From NCBI GenBank assembly GCA_001599595.1, contig BCHH01000003.1, positions 4,497,919 to 4,561,918 of the forward strand: a stretch of 64,000 bases of DNA. The letters are read 5' to 3'. The DNA is from Beverwykella pulmonaria. Lineage: Eukaryota > Ascomycota > Dothideomycetes > Pleosporales > Melanommataceae. Positions 10,681 through 22,783 of this stretch are shown piece after piece. Within the stretch, counting starts at the first letter, position 1, and the number at the start of each line of letters is the position of its first letter. The notes under the pieces were generated by a model that was not told the origin of the DNA, ran no database searches, and saw only the letters and a program-made list of their open reading frames with translations. The translations under genes and the position numbers were made by a program.

Positions 10681-11718
10681 ATGGCATCAGCTACTACGAC
10701 CTTCCTCCCATCGAGCACAGCGACCGCAGTTCCTTCCTGTATAACGGCTGTCCCAGGAAAATATGGTTATGTTCCACCCGACGCCTGCAATGCCCAATGG
10801 TCATATAGCCCGTCCTTCTCCGCTGCAATAGCATTCTCCGTCCTCTTCGGCATTCTAACTGTTGCCCAAACGTCCCTCGCAATCATCTACCGAAAAGGCT
10901 TCTGCTGGGTCATGATCATGGCCACCGCTTGGGAACTCGTTGCTTTCATTACCCGAGCCATGGCGGCGCACAACCAACAATCAACGGCGCTCTCATTTGC
11001 AAGCAACATCTTCTTCTTACTTGCACCGCTTTGGGTCAACGCGTATGTATACATGACAGCCGGGCGCATGATATGGACTTTCCATCCAGAGAAAACCATT
11101 TTTAAAGTCAAAGCGATCAGTATTGGCAAATACTTCGTCTGGCTCGACATTCTTTCCTTCCTCATCCAGGGCACTGGCGGAAGCATGTTGAACCCCGGCA
11201 ACGATGCGAACACCATGAAGCTCGGAAAGAACATCTACATGACCGGAGTCGGCATCCAACAACTCTTTATCGTCCTTTTTCTCACACTCATCGTTCGCTT
11301 CCACATGGACCTCTTGCGGCTAGAGCGAACTGGTTCTTGGAACACCACCTTGCGATGGAAATGGCTGACATATGCCCTCTATGCTGTCCTTGCCCTCATC
11401 TCGATGCGCATCATCTTCCGCCTCATCGAATTCTCCGCTGGCACTGGTATGAACAACCCACTGCCCCTCCATGAGGTCTATCCCTTGGTCCTTGACGCTT
11501 TCCCAATGGTCACAGCCATTACTATTCTGACAGTTATTCACCCCGGAATGGTACTCAAGGGTCCGGAATCCGAGTTTCCATCACGAAAGGAGAAAAAGGC
11601 GGCGAAGAAGGCCAAAAAAGCAGAGAAGAAGGCGGCGAAGGCCAAAGGATACAGTTTGAACAGCAACTATGAACCAATGATCAATGAGGATGTGGAGATG
11701 GGGAACCGAGGGTATTGA
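10681..11718 (+). CDS. RTA1-like seven-helix membrane protein
   Basis: The ATG at 10681 gives 345 residues; the frame is open further upstream, but that extension is hydrophilic and lacks homology. After a short Ser/Thr-rich lumenal start and the YGYVPPDACNA block come about seven hydrophobic helices. Family signatures of RTA1/RTM1/lipid-translocating exporter proteins are visible: the helix after LAPLWVNAYVYM, GRMIW, then a loop with QGTGGSML and KLGKNIYMTGVGIQQLF, and RIIFRLIEFSAG followed by HEVYPLVLDAFPM. The tail is extremely lysine-rich (KEKKAAKKAKKAEKKAAK). Members are linked to stress and lipid-drug resistance in yeasts; transport of a lipid is assumed from the family. No intron. It ends about 190 bases from the convergent reductase gene. 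Confidence 0.92.
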   Translation: MASATTTFLPSSTATAVPSCITAVPGKYGYVPPDACNAQWSYSPSFSAAIAFSVLFGILTVAQTSLAIIYRKGFCWVMIMATAWELVAFITRAMAAHNQQSTALSFASNIFFLLAPLWVNAYVYMTAGRMIWTFHPEKTIFKVKAISIGKYFVWLDILSFLIQGTGGSMLNPGNDANTMKLGKNIYMTGVGIQQLFIVLFLTLIVRFHMDLLRLERTGSWNTTLRWKWLTYALYAVLALISMRIIFRLIEFSAGTGMNNPLPLHEVYPLVLDAFPMVTAITILTVIHPGMVLKGPESEFPSRKEKKAAKKAKKAEKKAAKAKGYSLNSNYEPMINEDVEMGNRGY

Positions 11719-11903
11719 GCAAGTGTATAATGGGTGGGTTGTGTATGAGAATAGAAGTTTCCTTTGTCACTCATTCTGCGTGTGTTTGTTATAGACTAAA
11801 TAGCGTGGGTGGAGTTCTGATAGCGAGCGAAATTGTTGCCATTTTCTCCTTTAAATACAGCCAATACCACATAATTCTTCTCTGACATTCTCATATTATG
11901 CTT

Positions 11904-13053
11904 TCATAGCTCCACAACAATCTTCGTGGCAGAAACACCCTGCTTATACAGATCCAACGCATCTTGCAACTTCTCAAGTCCACCTTTCAAGACAACAGGC
12001 TCCGGCTTAGCTCTCAATTTCCCAGCCTCGAGCCCTTCACCCATGAACTCGGCCCAAACTTTCATCCACACAGGAAGTTTGCCCTCATCCGTTTGACCAG
12101 GTGGATGACCTATTCACAATTAGAAGACGCTTAATGCATCGTGAACGAGTAAGACTTACCAGTAACGCGATGTACGTCTCCAGACAAGATTGTGTCTGGA
12201 GGGAAGTCACTAGCTCGAGTTCCGTAGAGCGTGCCGCCTCCAAATGCGTGAAGAAATTCAACGCACTTTAATATTGTCTCGTTGGTCGCAATGGCGTCGT
12301 AAGCGCCAATAACGGTTTTGCCGGCCGCAGCGTTGATCAACTGTTTCACGGCATCATCTCTGGCGTGGTCAAAAACGTAATGCGCTCCAAGATCCTTGAC
12401 GTATTGATGGTTCTTGGACGACGCAGTAGTTAGTACGGTCAAACCCGATGCGACGCAAAGTTGAATGGCGCAACTCCCAACCACAGAGCTGCCGCCCCAT
12501 ATCAATATCGCCTTATCCTTCCCCTCTTTTGATTCCTTGCCCTTGACCGTTGGTAGATCCAGGCCAAGGTATTTTGGTTCATACAACCCAGCAGCGGCTG
12601 TGGCGAGACAGAGCGGGAGCACACAGGCCTTCGCCAATTCCAAATCTTCCGGTATGCTCGAGACAACATATTCTGGTGCCACTGTGTACAGTTGGAACCC
12701 TGCGTGTGCGGGATTCAATGTGCTAAAGTATACTGTGAGGGCTGTGACTCGGTCGCCTTTCTTGAAGCGAGTTACTCCTTCTCCAACTTCTTCGACAATG
12801 CCTGCGATGTCCACGCCGGGAATCTTGATGTGGCTGTTAGATGGAAGACTATCACGGTTGAGTGAGAGCGGAAACTTACGTGGGGATACTTCTGGACTGT
12901 GATTCCATATTCTTGCTGGTAGGTGTCGATTGGGTTGATCGAAATGGCGCTGTTGCGGATCAAGACTTCGCCAGGGCCGGGATGAGTGAATGGAGCTGGT
13001 TGGACTTTCAGCTGGGTCTTAGGCAATAGAAGATACGCCGCTTGGTTTGCCAT
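11904..13053 (-). CDS. Medium-chain reductase, CipB/quinone-reductase type
   Basis: Three exons (13053-12880, 12823-12160, 12109-11904) encode 347 residues. The N-terminal GroES-like domain shows PGPGEVLIRN, INPID and GVDIAGIVEEVGEGV. The nucleotide-binding domain has WGGSSVVGSCAIQL, the Rossmann turn of medium-chain dehydrogenases. The cysteines and histidines of the structural and catalytic zinc sites are absent, so this is a zinc-independent NAD(P)H reductase like fungal CipB, ToxD or trans-acting enoyl reductases. The first intron must use the acceptor ATCAAG (12826-12824) rather than the nearer CAG to keep phase and restore HIPGVDIAG. An alternative ATG six codons upstream (13071) exists. 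It is divergent from the bZIP gene; substrate unknown. Confidence 0.88.
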
Positions 13054-13544
13054 GGTGGAATCGGTTGTCAAAGTCTTATAAAATTGAAACTAGATTCAAG
13101 GGGATTCAGTTTCCAATGTGCACAGAGATCATGGCATGGGAGTCCACTTTATACTCGTCTCCGCTATGCTTAACTCGGAGGAACTTGTTTCCAGGGATCG
13201 CATTCTCCCGAATCCGCATCTGTACGATTAGTGACCTAGACAAGGAACGCAGATGTTAAAATTTTGAAGTTTGCCCGAGTCCGTTAATGGTGCTGTCAGG
13301 GACCAACCTGAAACCATCCCGAAGAGGAAAGGTTCAAATGTTGGCTCGCGTAAGCCACTTTGTATCATCCCACGGACGACTTCGGATTCCATCACTTCAC
13401 CGATCACCTCATCGAAAGCTCTTTCCTATGAAGTGTTATATGAGCCGTATCTATTCAGCGGTACTGTAAGCTTGCGACAGTTTAATACGACGAGGTGCTA
13501 GCCTACGATTTGGGGTGAAGCCCTAAGACGTGTTGTTAAGCAGA
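13054..13544. promoter_or_regulatory. Divergent promoter region
   Basis: A 490-base spacer between the reductase gene (leftward) and the bZIP-DUF3425 gene (rightward); both promoters must lie here. I see no clear paired operator. The pairing of a regulator with a divergent reductase allows, but does not prove, joint control. Confidence 0.4.
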
Positions 13545-14840
13545 ATGGACACAACAAAGAAAGCAAACAATCGACGACCATACGAGCGGAAGTTGACAGA
13601 GAAAAGAAGAGTTCAGAATCGTGCGGCGCAGAAAACTTACCGTAAGTACTTCTGATTCCCCCCTGTTCAATTTGCTGGCATGGCTTATGACATGTCTCCT
13701 GATCGTAACCTGGCGGTTATTTCTTATCTGAGAATGATTGCGTTGATCAGGCGCGTCATATTGCCTCTGCGTGATGCAGTTCGTAAAGTAATTTAGAGAA
13801 ATTCCGAAGGCTGATTCTCCTGTGAAGGCGAGAAGCGCAAGAAAAGACTAGAGTATTTGGAACGAGCCGCAGTAGATCCCCACCCCAGCATCCAGGAGGA
13901 TGTGGGAGAAGTATGCGCGGCATCACAGTTTTCATCCTGCTATAGCACCTCAGGCGTGCTATCCAACGACTTTCCAAGTGCTACCGCAGAGACGAATATT
14001 GAACACAGTGCTAGTATTCCAGCCGACCCAGTCGCCTTGCAGCCAACGACAATACTCGGCGGCACCACCGGGATGATGAGAGTCCGAATTCCTACTTTTA
14101 AACCATCGACATTAAATTTGAACACATCGTCAATAAAATCAATAGAGGACATTCTTCAACTGGAGGAGGGAAATGATATCGATGGATTGATGGAATTTGT
14201 TAGTACAAAGCAACCTGACATCAAAACAGTCATCTTAGCGGGCCTCAAAGCACTTAGAGACAAAAAGAGCCGTTCCGTTAATTCTTGCATCTTTTCCCCA
14301 GAGCATAACTTACTCACTTCAGATATTGGTCCACTGCTTCCCAATCCCTTCAGCAATGGGATTTTTCTCCGTAATCAAGCAAACCACGAGGTGTACTACC
14401 AAAATGCCAGCGTAATCGGCCTGGTACTAGAACAGATTACGCGGCCAGACTGCTCTTCACCCTTCAGCGCCTCACTTTCAACTTCCTTCGTACTATCTCA
14501 CGTGAGCACACTACCACCCGATCTTCGGCCAACACCCTCCCAAATACGCATTCCGCATCACCCATTCATCGATCTGATTCCATTTCCCTGGTTTAGAGAC
14601 CGCGTCATCACGATTGGATCGCTCGTTCCACCGGTTTTTGACCGAGTTGATCTAAAAAGGGATATTCTAAATGGAGGGCTGATTTGCTGGAAATCAAGAG
14701 CGAGAGCGGCAGGTCAACCTTGGGACAGGAGAAGCTGGGAAGCTGCGCCTTGGTTTTTGAGAAAGTGGGGTTGGTTGATTGAGGAGCAGGGTCAAGTCGA
14801 GGAGCAGTCGAAGTGGTGGAGAGAGTTGAGAGGCGAGTGA
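13545..14840 (+). CDS. bZIP transcription factor with DUF3425 domain
   Basis: Exon 1 (13545-13641) encodes a bZIP basic region: RRPYERKLTEKRRVQNRAAQ followed by KTYR. The intron 13642-13827 leads to exon 2 (13828-14840), which resumes EKRKKRLEYLE, so the basic region is split exactly where related genes are. The product has 369 residues. A regular leucine zipper is very short, as usual in this family. The C-terminal part, HPFIDLIPFPWFRDRVI then GLICWKSR and PWDRRSWEAAPWFLRKWGWL, is DUF3425, a fungus-specific partner of such basic regions. The protein should bind DNA in the nucleus; targets are unknown. The 186-base intron is long for this window but no extra exon is needed. Confidence 0.88.
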
Positions 14841-15502
14841 GAAAAAGCTCCGCTGTTGGTGCAATTCTCCAGCAAGAATGCTAATACCTATACCTGTGCA
14901 TTTACACCGACTCATATCAGCATTCTGGATACGCATCTTCCAGACCCACGACCCAAACACTTCGAAATATCCTAGAATCGTTGTCAGTGGTTGCTGAGAA
15001 TTCCATCTGAGTTTGGAAAGCTTTCCAAACTCGCTTGGCTTGCATAAGTGAAGGCTCATCGAGCCACTCCAGCCTCACAGCTAAGCGACGCCAAGGAGCC
15101 TCGTTCATGCTTAAATGCAAGCCACGACCCCCAGTCCAGCTGGAAGTGAAAGAAACAAACGAAGATTCCTATCAGGGCCTTCTACGTAGTGTGGACCATT
15201 AAACTATCGATCGCTTAGTAGCCAACCCAATGAACGACCGATAAATATGTGCCCATATAAGCTGGAGGCTAAAGTTAGTTCTTAGCGGCGATAGTGGGGA
15301 TGGGAAAGCGGGGTTCCCGAGAGCAGATATGGAATTTCAAGATATAAGGAGAGAATGAGGGTCGAGAGGTTGCGCACATTCTCTCACAAATCGCATCGGT
15401 CCTCTTTACATACCCGTCTTCCTATCTATAGGATTCACTTACCCTGACATATTCGCTTGTCTTCTTCCAATTCCTCTTCTACGTCAATTTAAATCCCTCA
15501 AG
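14841..15502. other. Intergenic spacer with promoter of the DUF924 gene
   Basis: No coding frame of its own on the plus strand; minus-strand frames (14694-15120) look like shadows. The pyrimidine-rich tract CTTTACATACCCGTCTTCC...CTTCTTCCAATTCC just before 15503 is typical of fungal transcription starts. Confidence 0.45.
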
Positions 15503-16834
15503 ATGAACGAAGGACTTCAAAATGAGCTTATTAACTTCATGTTTCTCCGGCGTCCCTATGGTGCCCTCGACGTAATGGCTTGCCTCAAGCTCTGGTTCGG
15601 AAAATCAAATGAGACTGATATCGAGATCCGGATCCGCTTCGGACATCACGTAGAACTTGCGCTCAAAGGTCAATATGCGCATTGGCGTGAGACACCTCGC
15701 GGCTGCGTCGCACTGATGATCCTTCTGGATCAGTTTCCTCGCAATATATATCGCCACACAGTCGAGATGTACGCTGGAGATGAACCCGGGAGGGCAATCG
15801 TAGATGCAGGACACGATTGGCTAAAAGTGTTAAAGCCAGAGGAGTGTTTGTTCGTTCCGTGCCTGATATTGACACACCAAGAGAATGTCAAAGACCAGCA
15901 AGCCTGCCTCCGCTTCTGGAGCAAACTCGAACCCCTCCTACCAACCGAACTCCACGTCTTCCGTACCATCTTTGAAGAACACCTGCGCATCGTCGATCTC
16001 TGCGGAAACTTCCCTCATCGTGACCACTACTATGGACGCACAACATCGGCGGTCGGCAAGCAGCTGATGGATAACCCAGGACTACGATTCGATTTGCCGT
16101 TGATTGCAGAGGGAGGACACGTTCGATTTGGACATGATAGCAAGAAGCTCTGGGATGCGACACAGATGACGTTCAACGTGGTGGAGACGCTCGATGCGTT
16201 TGTCAAGAACAAAGTGAGGAGGAAGAACACAATTGTAACGGATTGGCTCACACCCGAGAAAGCAGCCGAGTGCCGGGAGGGTTTCCGAAAGTTCGACAAA
16301 GACGGCAATGGATTCCTGGATATGGAGGAGTTGATCGCTGTGCTTCAAGCGACTGGCCGGACATACACCAAAGCTGAGATACAAGTGGCCATTGATAGCA
16401 TTACCGGGACACCAGGGGGGAAAGGCTTGACTTTCGAGCAATTTGCTGCGGTGTTGCAGGTTAAGATAGCATCCGACACGCAGAATCGCATCCGCGCGAG
16501 ATTTCAACTCTTCGACGCAGACAATACTGGCGATATTTCTTTCGACGAACTCAGAGCCTGCTTGCAGGGGATCGATAATTTGTTAACGAGCTCCGAACTC
16601 ACCGATATGATGAAAAGATGCGATAAAAATAAAGACGGCATGATATCTTATGAGGAGTTTGTCGGCATGGTCCCGACGATGATGAACCCGACAACTGGTG
16701 ATGTCGATCAAAGCCTGTGTGGCATCAGGAGCTCTGTCGAGCCGTCTTCGGTCATCATTGGGGGCCTCGAACCGAGCGATGCAAAAGGAGCGAGGGTCAA
16801 AGTCCAAGAGGTCACGGATGTGTTGGTCGGTTAA
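15503..16834 (+). CDS. DUF924 protein fused to EF-hand domains
   Basis: One 443-residue frame without introns. Residues about 20-200 match DUF924, an all-helical family: LKLWFGKSNETD, the signature block LMILLDQFPRNIYR, FVPCLILTHQEN, and FEEHLRIVDLCGNFPHRDHYYGR. The second half is calmodulin-like: DKDGNGFLDMEEL, then a degenerate second hand around TGTPGGKGLTFEQF, DADNTGDISFDEL and DKNKDGMISYEEF. Three of the four loops keep the acidic ligands needed for calcium. The enzyme activity of DUF924 is unknown. The fusion suggests calcium control of whatever the DUF924 part does, which is inference. No signal peptide or membrane span. Confidence 0.9.
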   Translation: MNEGLQNELINFMFLRRPYGALDVMACLKLWFGKSNETDIEIRIRFGHHVELALKGQYAHWRETPRGCVALMILLDQFPRNIYRHTVEMYAGDEPGRAIVDAGHDWLKVLKPEECLFVPCLILTHQENVKDQQACLRFWSKLEPLLPTELHVFRTIFEEHLRIVDLCGNFPHRDHYYGRTTSAVGKQLMDNPGLRFDLPLIAEGGHVRFGHDSKKLWDATQMTFNVVETLDAFVKNKVRRKNTIVTDWLTPEKAAECREGFRKFDKDGNGFLDMEELIAVLQATGRTYTKAEIQVAIDSITGTPGGKGLTFEQFAAVLQVKIASDTQNRIRARFQLFDADNTGDISFDELRACLQGIDNLLTSSELTDMMKRCDKNKDGMISYEEFVGMVPTMMNPTTGDVDQSLCGIRSSVEPSSVIIGGLEPSDAKGARVKVQEVTDVLVG

Positions 16835-19800
16835 TTCTAGAGCAAGTTGAAGAGGCTTTTTGGTAGGCATGGCGCCTAAGCCCAGCTCGCTCTACATATC
16901 TTACATACCCTGAAAACATGGCGTTACCCACCCCCCAGAGTTGCGAATTCATTCACTTAGAATGAAGATAACTCGAAATAAGATCGACTATATCTGTTTG
17001 GTAAATCAAATTTATGTATTAATAGCACGAATTGCTCTCTCGCCTAGCTAAACCACTTCGTCATCTTTTGCCTATTGATCGTAGTATGATTGTGTCCATC
17101 TTTTCAACATGATTCGGTTGATGAAAGCCGATCTTGCCTTTGAAATCTTTGTTCTTTTCGAATAACACAGCAGACTCACCGTTGTTTCTTGCGTGAACCC
17201 CGTACCATACGTCGCGTGGACAAGCTCATACCATGAAACACTTTGACTTAAATCGGTGTTCCCTCCACCTGGGAACATCTACATAAAAACATGGAATGCA
17301 TGCTGAGTGACATTATTTTTTTGGTACACATGTCAGTATGATTATTGAGACTGGGGTGTCGCTGGGTAGGTTGGGCGGCACGTGTTTTCTGATTTCCCTT
17401 TCGAATATTCACAGGTACGATTGATTGAATCCTTGATCCGCTTTCTCGTTGTCTATGTAAAATGGATAGGCTGGTGAGATTTGGTTGAACTGGACCACTT
17501 TGAATATTCTCTTTTAGCCTAATCGTTTCAATATAATCGTCACGTAGCGTCTCGGAGATCACTTCCAGTACTTCTTCTTACAAAGAGTCTCTGAAGTATG
17601 TTAAACAATGCTTTGCATAGATATCCATAATTTCTCGACGGCACTACGCATGCAAAAAGTACGGTGTGGTCAAAATTCTTCTGTTCATCAGACTTTCCAA
17701 ACATCTGAGCGATACACTAATTGTAATATTTTAGATTATATATGATGATATCGTCTATGGTATGTATCTCGACGCGAAGACGTAACGGATGTATTCCGCG
17801 GGCAAAGCTATGACTACATTCACGTGATATATATGTACATGTTTATAGTCCGACACCAATCGAGTGAATCGCTCTCTAGAGACTCGAAGGAATTGGCTGA
17901 GGTATCACATGTATCCCTCAGTATATTATCGGGGATCTCGCTGCTACGTTAGATACTCTAGGGCCTAAAAAATCCGGTGCATATAGGAGTAGAGATTCGG
18001 GATAACTTGGGCACGGTAGATGACCTCGTTGACTAAAGTAATCTTGGTAGATCCAAGAGCCAATTTGTGTGCTTTGGCAAAAGCGTTACCTGGGTGAATT
18101 TCATCTCTGAAACGGGTATAAACCTGCTTCTTTTCATCTCGACCCATGGTGACCAGTGGAAGCTCCTGATATCCAATTGGGTATCCATCTCGAGCAAATG
18201 AGTTGTGTTCGTTTCTCTGGTCACTATTTATATTCTTGTTGCTAGCAGATCTTTGATGCGGTGTTGCAGATACTTTGCGTCACCCTGTAGGTTCGGGCAA
18301 GTGATCTCTTACACTTGGCCCAATCGTGTCTTCGCTAGCGAGATGAGATAATCAATATCAAAGACGGCGATTCTAAGACTTGATCCCTAAACGTTGACCC
18401 AAATTCGATTCTCCCCCAGTGTTTCATTCTTGGTTGGGAATAAATCATGCAGATGATGAGGTCCATCGTCCCGAGTAGAGGCATCAAGTTGTCCGAGTTT
18501 GAATCTCTCGGCTGATTTTGATTTGCCATCATATCCATACCTTCCATTCTTTCGTTTGCACCAATCACAGATTGCCGTTCACTTGGATAAGTGGCCGAAA
18601 TTATCTACATCTAATTATGTTTTCGCTTGGAGAACTGAGATTGGGGTGTACATTTGGAGATAAGATGATCACAATTAGGCGCAGCAGAAAAATTGAGCAC
18701 ACGTAAGTATCTGATCGCACGACCTTCATAACTATCAAAGACTCGAATGTATATAAAATACTAGTGGAATAATTAGCATGTCGCTTATCCGTGGATCCTT
18801 GTAAATAGTCAAGTGAGCATTGCCTCTTCGATGGACTGCCTTATGGAGGAGTTACGCGTCGAAGTGGATTGGTCAATCCGGAGAGAAAGAGACTCAAATC
18901 TAACAATTCTCCATCTGCTTTTCAATTTTGGGTAAGCTGATGGTATACATAGCTCATCAAAGATCGGAGTTCTAAAGGAAGAGATATGCACGACCCTGGT
19001 TCGCCGAGAGGAGTTGTGGGTTGAAAAATTGCGCCGTTCATTTTGCGCAACAATAGAGCATCTTTTCCAAGAAGAAAACCTGAAGCGCATCCATTCGATG
19101 TGAGTAGTCCTAACATAAATGTTGACCTGATGGTAGATGGAAGAAGGCAGTGGACTGCGGTGTGGTAATCCCGAGAGTGTATTAATAGCTCACGCCAAGC
19201 GTAACTCCAAGGCGGTGGTGCCGGAGTTCATACGCCGCTCCTTGACCAGGTCCCGCCCAACACAACACATCATCATCAACCCACCCAAGAGTATTCACCG
19301 TTCTCCACTCATCTCAGCATCATGTCAACACAATCCGGCGTTAACTGAGGCACAATGAGTCACGGCACGGATTCGTGACGCAGCACAATCTTCCTTTCAA
19401 GAAGCACCCGCAATCCAGCCACCTCTACATTTATCTAGAAATATAGAACGACGCTTCGACAAATAGGACTGCGACGGAGATAAGTTCAAGTCAACTGCGC
19501 ATAGGATTCTTCGCGCATTGCCTAGATCTGGAAAGTGTACATGATGCCTCAATGATGGCAGAACCTGTTCGCGCCGTCTCCATCTTCAACCTTCTGCATG
19601 GAGGATATGAGAAGGAAGGTGTCTCTGCATAAGATATCAAAATGACATTATCATCATTACTTTCACATTGTTCCTACTAGGTGGTGTTGATTCCGTATTA
19701 GTTCTCCAGAACACGAGCCCCGACACCAAACAGGTTTGGAAGAGTGGGGGCCGATTGTGTAGCACACCCGGCCCACGTGCGGCGCAGTGGCTGCTGATAC

Positions 19801-20125
19801 AGTAAGTGTGCGATCATACAGCTAGATTCTATGGTCGCTCTCTCCGAAAGTAGGTAAGCTCTTAGGAAACTCACCAGACATTTTGGAGCGTGCGTTCCCT
19901 TTCTTAATAGGCGCCGGAAACGGAGATTTTCGTTTCACACTGCTGAGCCACGTCAAGCATTTGCGCTCTCCGAAGGATCATAGTTGCCGCACACACACCA
20001 AGTCCGCCACACAACATAAGAAAACCGGCAGCCCGGTCCTGCACTCTGCACGATTTCGGATCGTCGCCGCTCACACTCTTTTACTTGTATATTTTTGGTT
20101 ATCGAATTTTTTTCATTCCTTTCCA
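16835..20125. other. Gene-poor 3.3-kb stretch
   Basis: AT-rich with only short frames. A coding-like minus-strand fragment at 17967-18268 is listed separately, and a second one (18922-19116) might belong to the same lost or unrecognised gene. The 200 bases before 20126 hold the tyrosinase promoter. No LTR or tandem repeat was seen. Confidence 0.4.
17967..18268 (-). CDS. Possible C-terminal exon of an unrecognised gene
   Basis: A continuous minus-strand frame of about 100 codons without ATG ends at a stop near 17967. Its latter half reads like genuine protein (ELPLVTMGRDEKKQVYTRFR, then TKITLVNEVIYRAQVIPNLY), with ordinary composition and alternating hydrophobic residues. I do not recognise the family. 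An upstream exon could be at 18922-19116 (a cysteine/leucine-rich frame) but the junction is unclear. It may be the tail of a real gene, or a pseudogene. Confidence 0.3.
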
Positions 20126-22269
20126 ATGAGGTCAATATACATCGCGGCAGCTGCGCTGCTCTCTTTTCTTTCTAATGCGTCTCCCATGGGGGGATCGCGA
20201 CAGGGTTACCAAGGTCCTTATTTCGCCATCACAGGAGCCATAGGCGGTGTCCAGCCACGCCTCGAAATTCGGGATTTGCAGCAGACGGGAGAGATGTGGA
20301 ATCTGTATATTCTTGCTCTGGCGGAGCTTCAGGCCTTGAACCAGAATGCCATTGCGTCGTATTATCAAATTGCAGGAATTCACGGACAGCCCTGGTGAGC
20401 ATCACTCTTCGACAATCTGCCTATCTATTCTCTGACTTCGTTCTTTAGGATACCTTGGGATGGTGTGGAAGGGACTGCCGGTGACGACAAGAATAGTGGA
20501 CAAAAAGGCTACTGTCCGCATAATCAACTTCTCTTCGGGACATGGCACAGGCCATATATCGCCTTGTTTGAGGTTGGTCCATATCCTGACATTGTAGAAT
20601 GAGAAATTGATTATGTACAGCAACAACTGCAAAGAACTGCCATTAATATCGCCGAAGCCTTCCCTGACGCAGACAAAGCCAAAAATCAGGATGCTGCGCT
20701 AAGGTTGCGCGCACCATTCTGGGATTGGGCGGCAGCGTGAGTTCATTTCTGAACTGAAGACTGGTTGACATGCTGACAATTTTAGTATTCCAAAAGATGA
20801 ACCTGTGCTTCCTGTTGCGTTGACACTTGAAACAGTTGCAGTAACCTATCCAAATGGCACTGAAGCTGAGATCCGCAATCCGCTCTATGAATATCGCTTC
20901 CACCCACTGGACAATACCCAAATCAACGGAACGGTATGTTCGCCTTGAGTTTTGCACTGCGAAGTTTTGTGTTAATTATATTGATAGGGATGTACCTCCG
21001 GCGGTAAACCGGAGGTCTGCCAAAATTCACAAATGACGATCCGCAATGGCGAGACGGAGAGTGACCACCCAGGTCTTGACAGGAAAGTACGGAATGAACT
21101 AAGGTCGCAGCGATCCAAACTCTTCAACATCCTTTCTCAGTGGCAGTCCTTTGACGCGTTTTCGAACTGGGGCAACTGCGGGGGTCAAGGTCGCATTGGA
21201 ACCCTTGAGGAGCTACACAATGCTCTTCATAATAACAACTACCCTGGCCATATGAGTCCAGCGAGTGTGTCAGCTTTCGATCCCATGTTCTGGCTGCATC
21301 ATGCGTGCGTAGTTATCCTTTCATTCTTAATATCCATTCCTGACTCCGTATAGGAATGTGGACCGTCAGATGGCTCTTTATCAAGCTCTCTACCCCGACA
21401 CATACGTACAACAGTGCACAGCGGACACTCCGACATTCACAATCAACAAAGGCGACGTACTCGATGAGAATACACGTAAGTCCCTTCAATATAAAGCTCT
21501 GATACACTTCACTTATTGACTGTATATAGCTCTTAAGCCATTCCACAAGACTGCAGGCGGCGATTTCTGGACGTCTGCAAATTCTCGGAATATTGCCGAC
21601 ATGGGCTACACATATCCGGAACTCGTCAATAACCCTTCAAACTCAACGCTTATTTCCATCATCAAAGCTCAATATTCTGGACCTGCTGATGTGCGAGTCA
21701 ATGGTACAAGCTGGTCCAGTACAACCCCTGCGTCCAAATCGAAGCGCACGCAATCGCAACCAAAGATGAAGCACACCTATCTGGCAGAGGCCAAATTGCC
21801 GTTGTTCGGACTAGATGATGGGTCAGGCGGAGGCTCAGCTTACAATCTGCTTGTGTTTCTCGGAAATGTAAGCAGCGATCCCAAGGAATGGTTGGGTTCG
21901 GAGGAATTTGCTGGCATGGCCAGTGTGCTGGGTGCACGGAATATGCATCACGATCAGACCATGCTCGCACAGATTGACCTCTCGGAGAACCTTGGAGAGA
22001 AAATTGCGGCCGGAGAGACAAAAATGGAGAATGCGACAGAGTACCTGAAGACAAACTTGCACTGGCGATTACATTTAGTAAGTTCATTGAGGAAACTGTC
22101 TCGTGCCAAAGTCTAACAAAATTTGTAGGGCGAGACCGAAATTCCACGTTCAAAAGTGAAAGGCATTGAGGTGAACTTGATTGGTACTGATGTCGAGATT
22201 GCTGATGCGGATGATGCGTTCGACCACCGGGTTGGTGAGTTCACGGAGCATGGGCGGATAGAGGGGTGA
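20126..22269 (+). CDS. Secreted tyrosinase (type-3 copper oxidase)
   Basis: Eight exons fit phase throughout: 20126-20394, 20449-20572, 20621-20736, 20786-20933, 20988-21304, 21354-21475, 21530-22077, 22129-22269; 594 residues. A signal peptide (MRSIYIAAAALLSFLSNAS) opens it. CuA is represented by the His near YYQIAGIHGQPW, then CPHNQLLFGTWHRPYIALFE. CuB is seen in HNALHNNNYPGHM and FDPMFWLHHANVDR, whose last His pair is split by an intron at ALHHA|NVDR. The C-terminal part, LPLFGLDDGSGGGSAYNLLVFLGN, matches the domain that caps the active site in fungal latent tyrosinases. It should oxidise phenols to quinones outside the cell, for example in pigment formation. All visible copper ligands are intact, unlike the second tyrosinase at 51012. 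Confidence 0.93.
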
Positions 22270-22783
22270 TGGCATAAGTTTGGAGTTTGGTGCCCGTCTC
22301 CTCTTGTGTATATTCTATGATACCCACTTCTTCTCTTTCCTCTTTTTCTGGTGCACTTGATACAATAAAGAGCGATCTGGTTGGATAATTCATTAAAGAT
22401 TAGTACTGGTTGGATAGAGCTCGTGCCTGTTACTTGGCTTGTTAAGTTCACAGCCGTGTCAACTTGTTCGGTTTTGATATAAATACAGAGCAAATGCTGT
22501 AGCTACTTTAACCGACTTAATTAGATCTAAACCTAACTGGTCAAAGTTTTAGATGCCTTTGGTAAACCTTGAATTAGAAAGCTAACAAAAGCTTGGGTAC
22601 AGATTGATTCGTGCAAATGCGGCCCCCATCTTACTCATCCATTCCAACGCTTATCGTACCTGCTAGCCGAGAACTCCGCTCGTGTCTAATAGGAACGTCA
22701 GCCTTCCGCTGTGCGTTCAACTTTCTTCAAACTTTTCCAATCTTTCAACCTCTCCAACGTCGTAAAATCATTTCTGCCACATC
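22270..22783. other. Intergenic spacer
   Basis: Tyrosinase 3' region and cupin gene promoter. The CT-rich tract CTTTCTTCAAACTTTTCCAATCTTTCAACC ends shortly before the cupin ATG. Nothing else seen. Confidence 0.4.
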
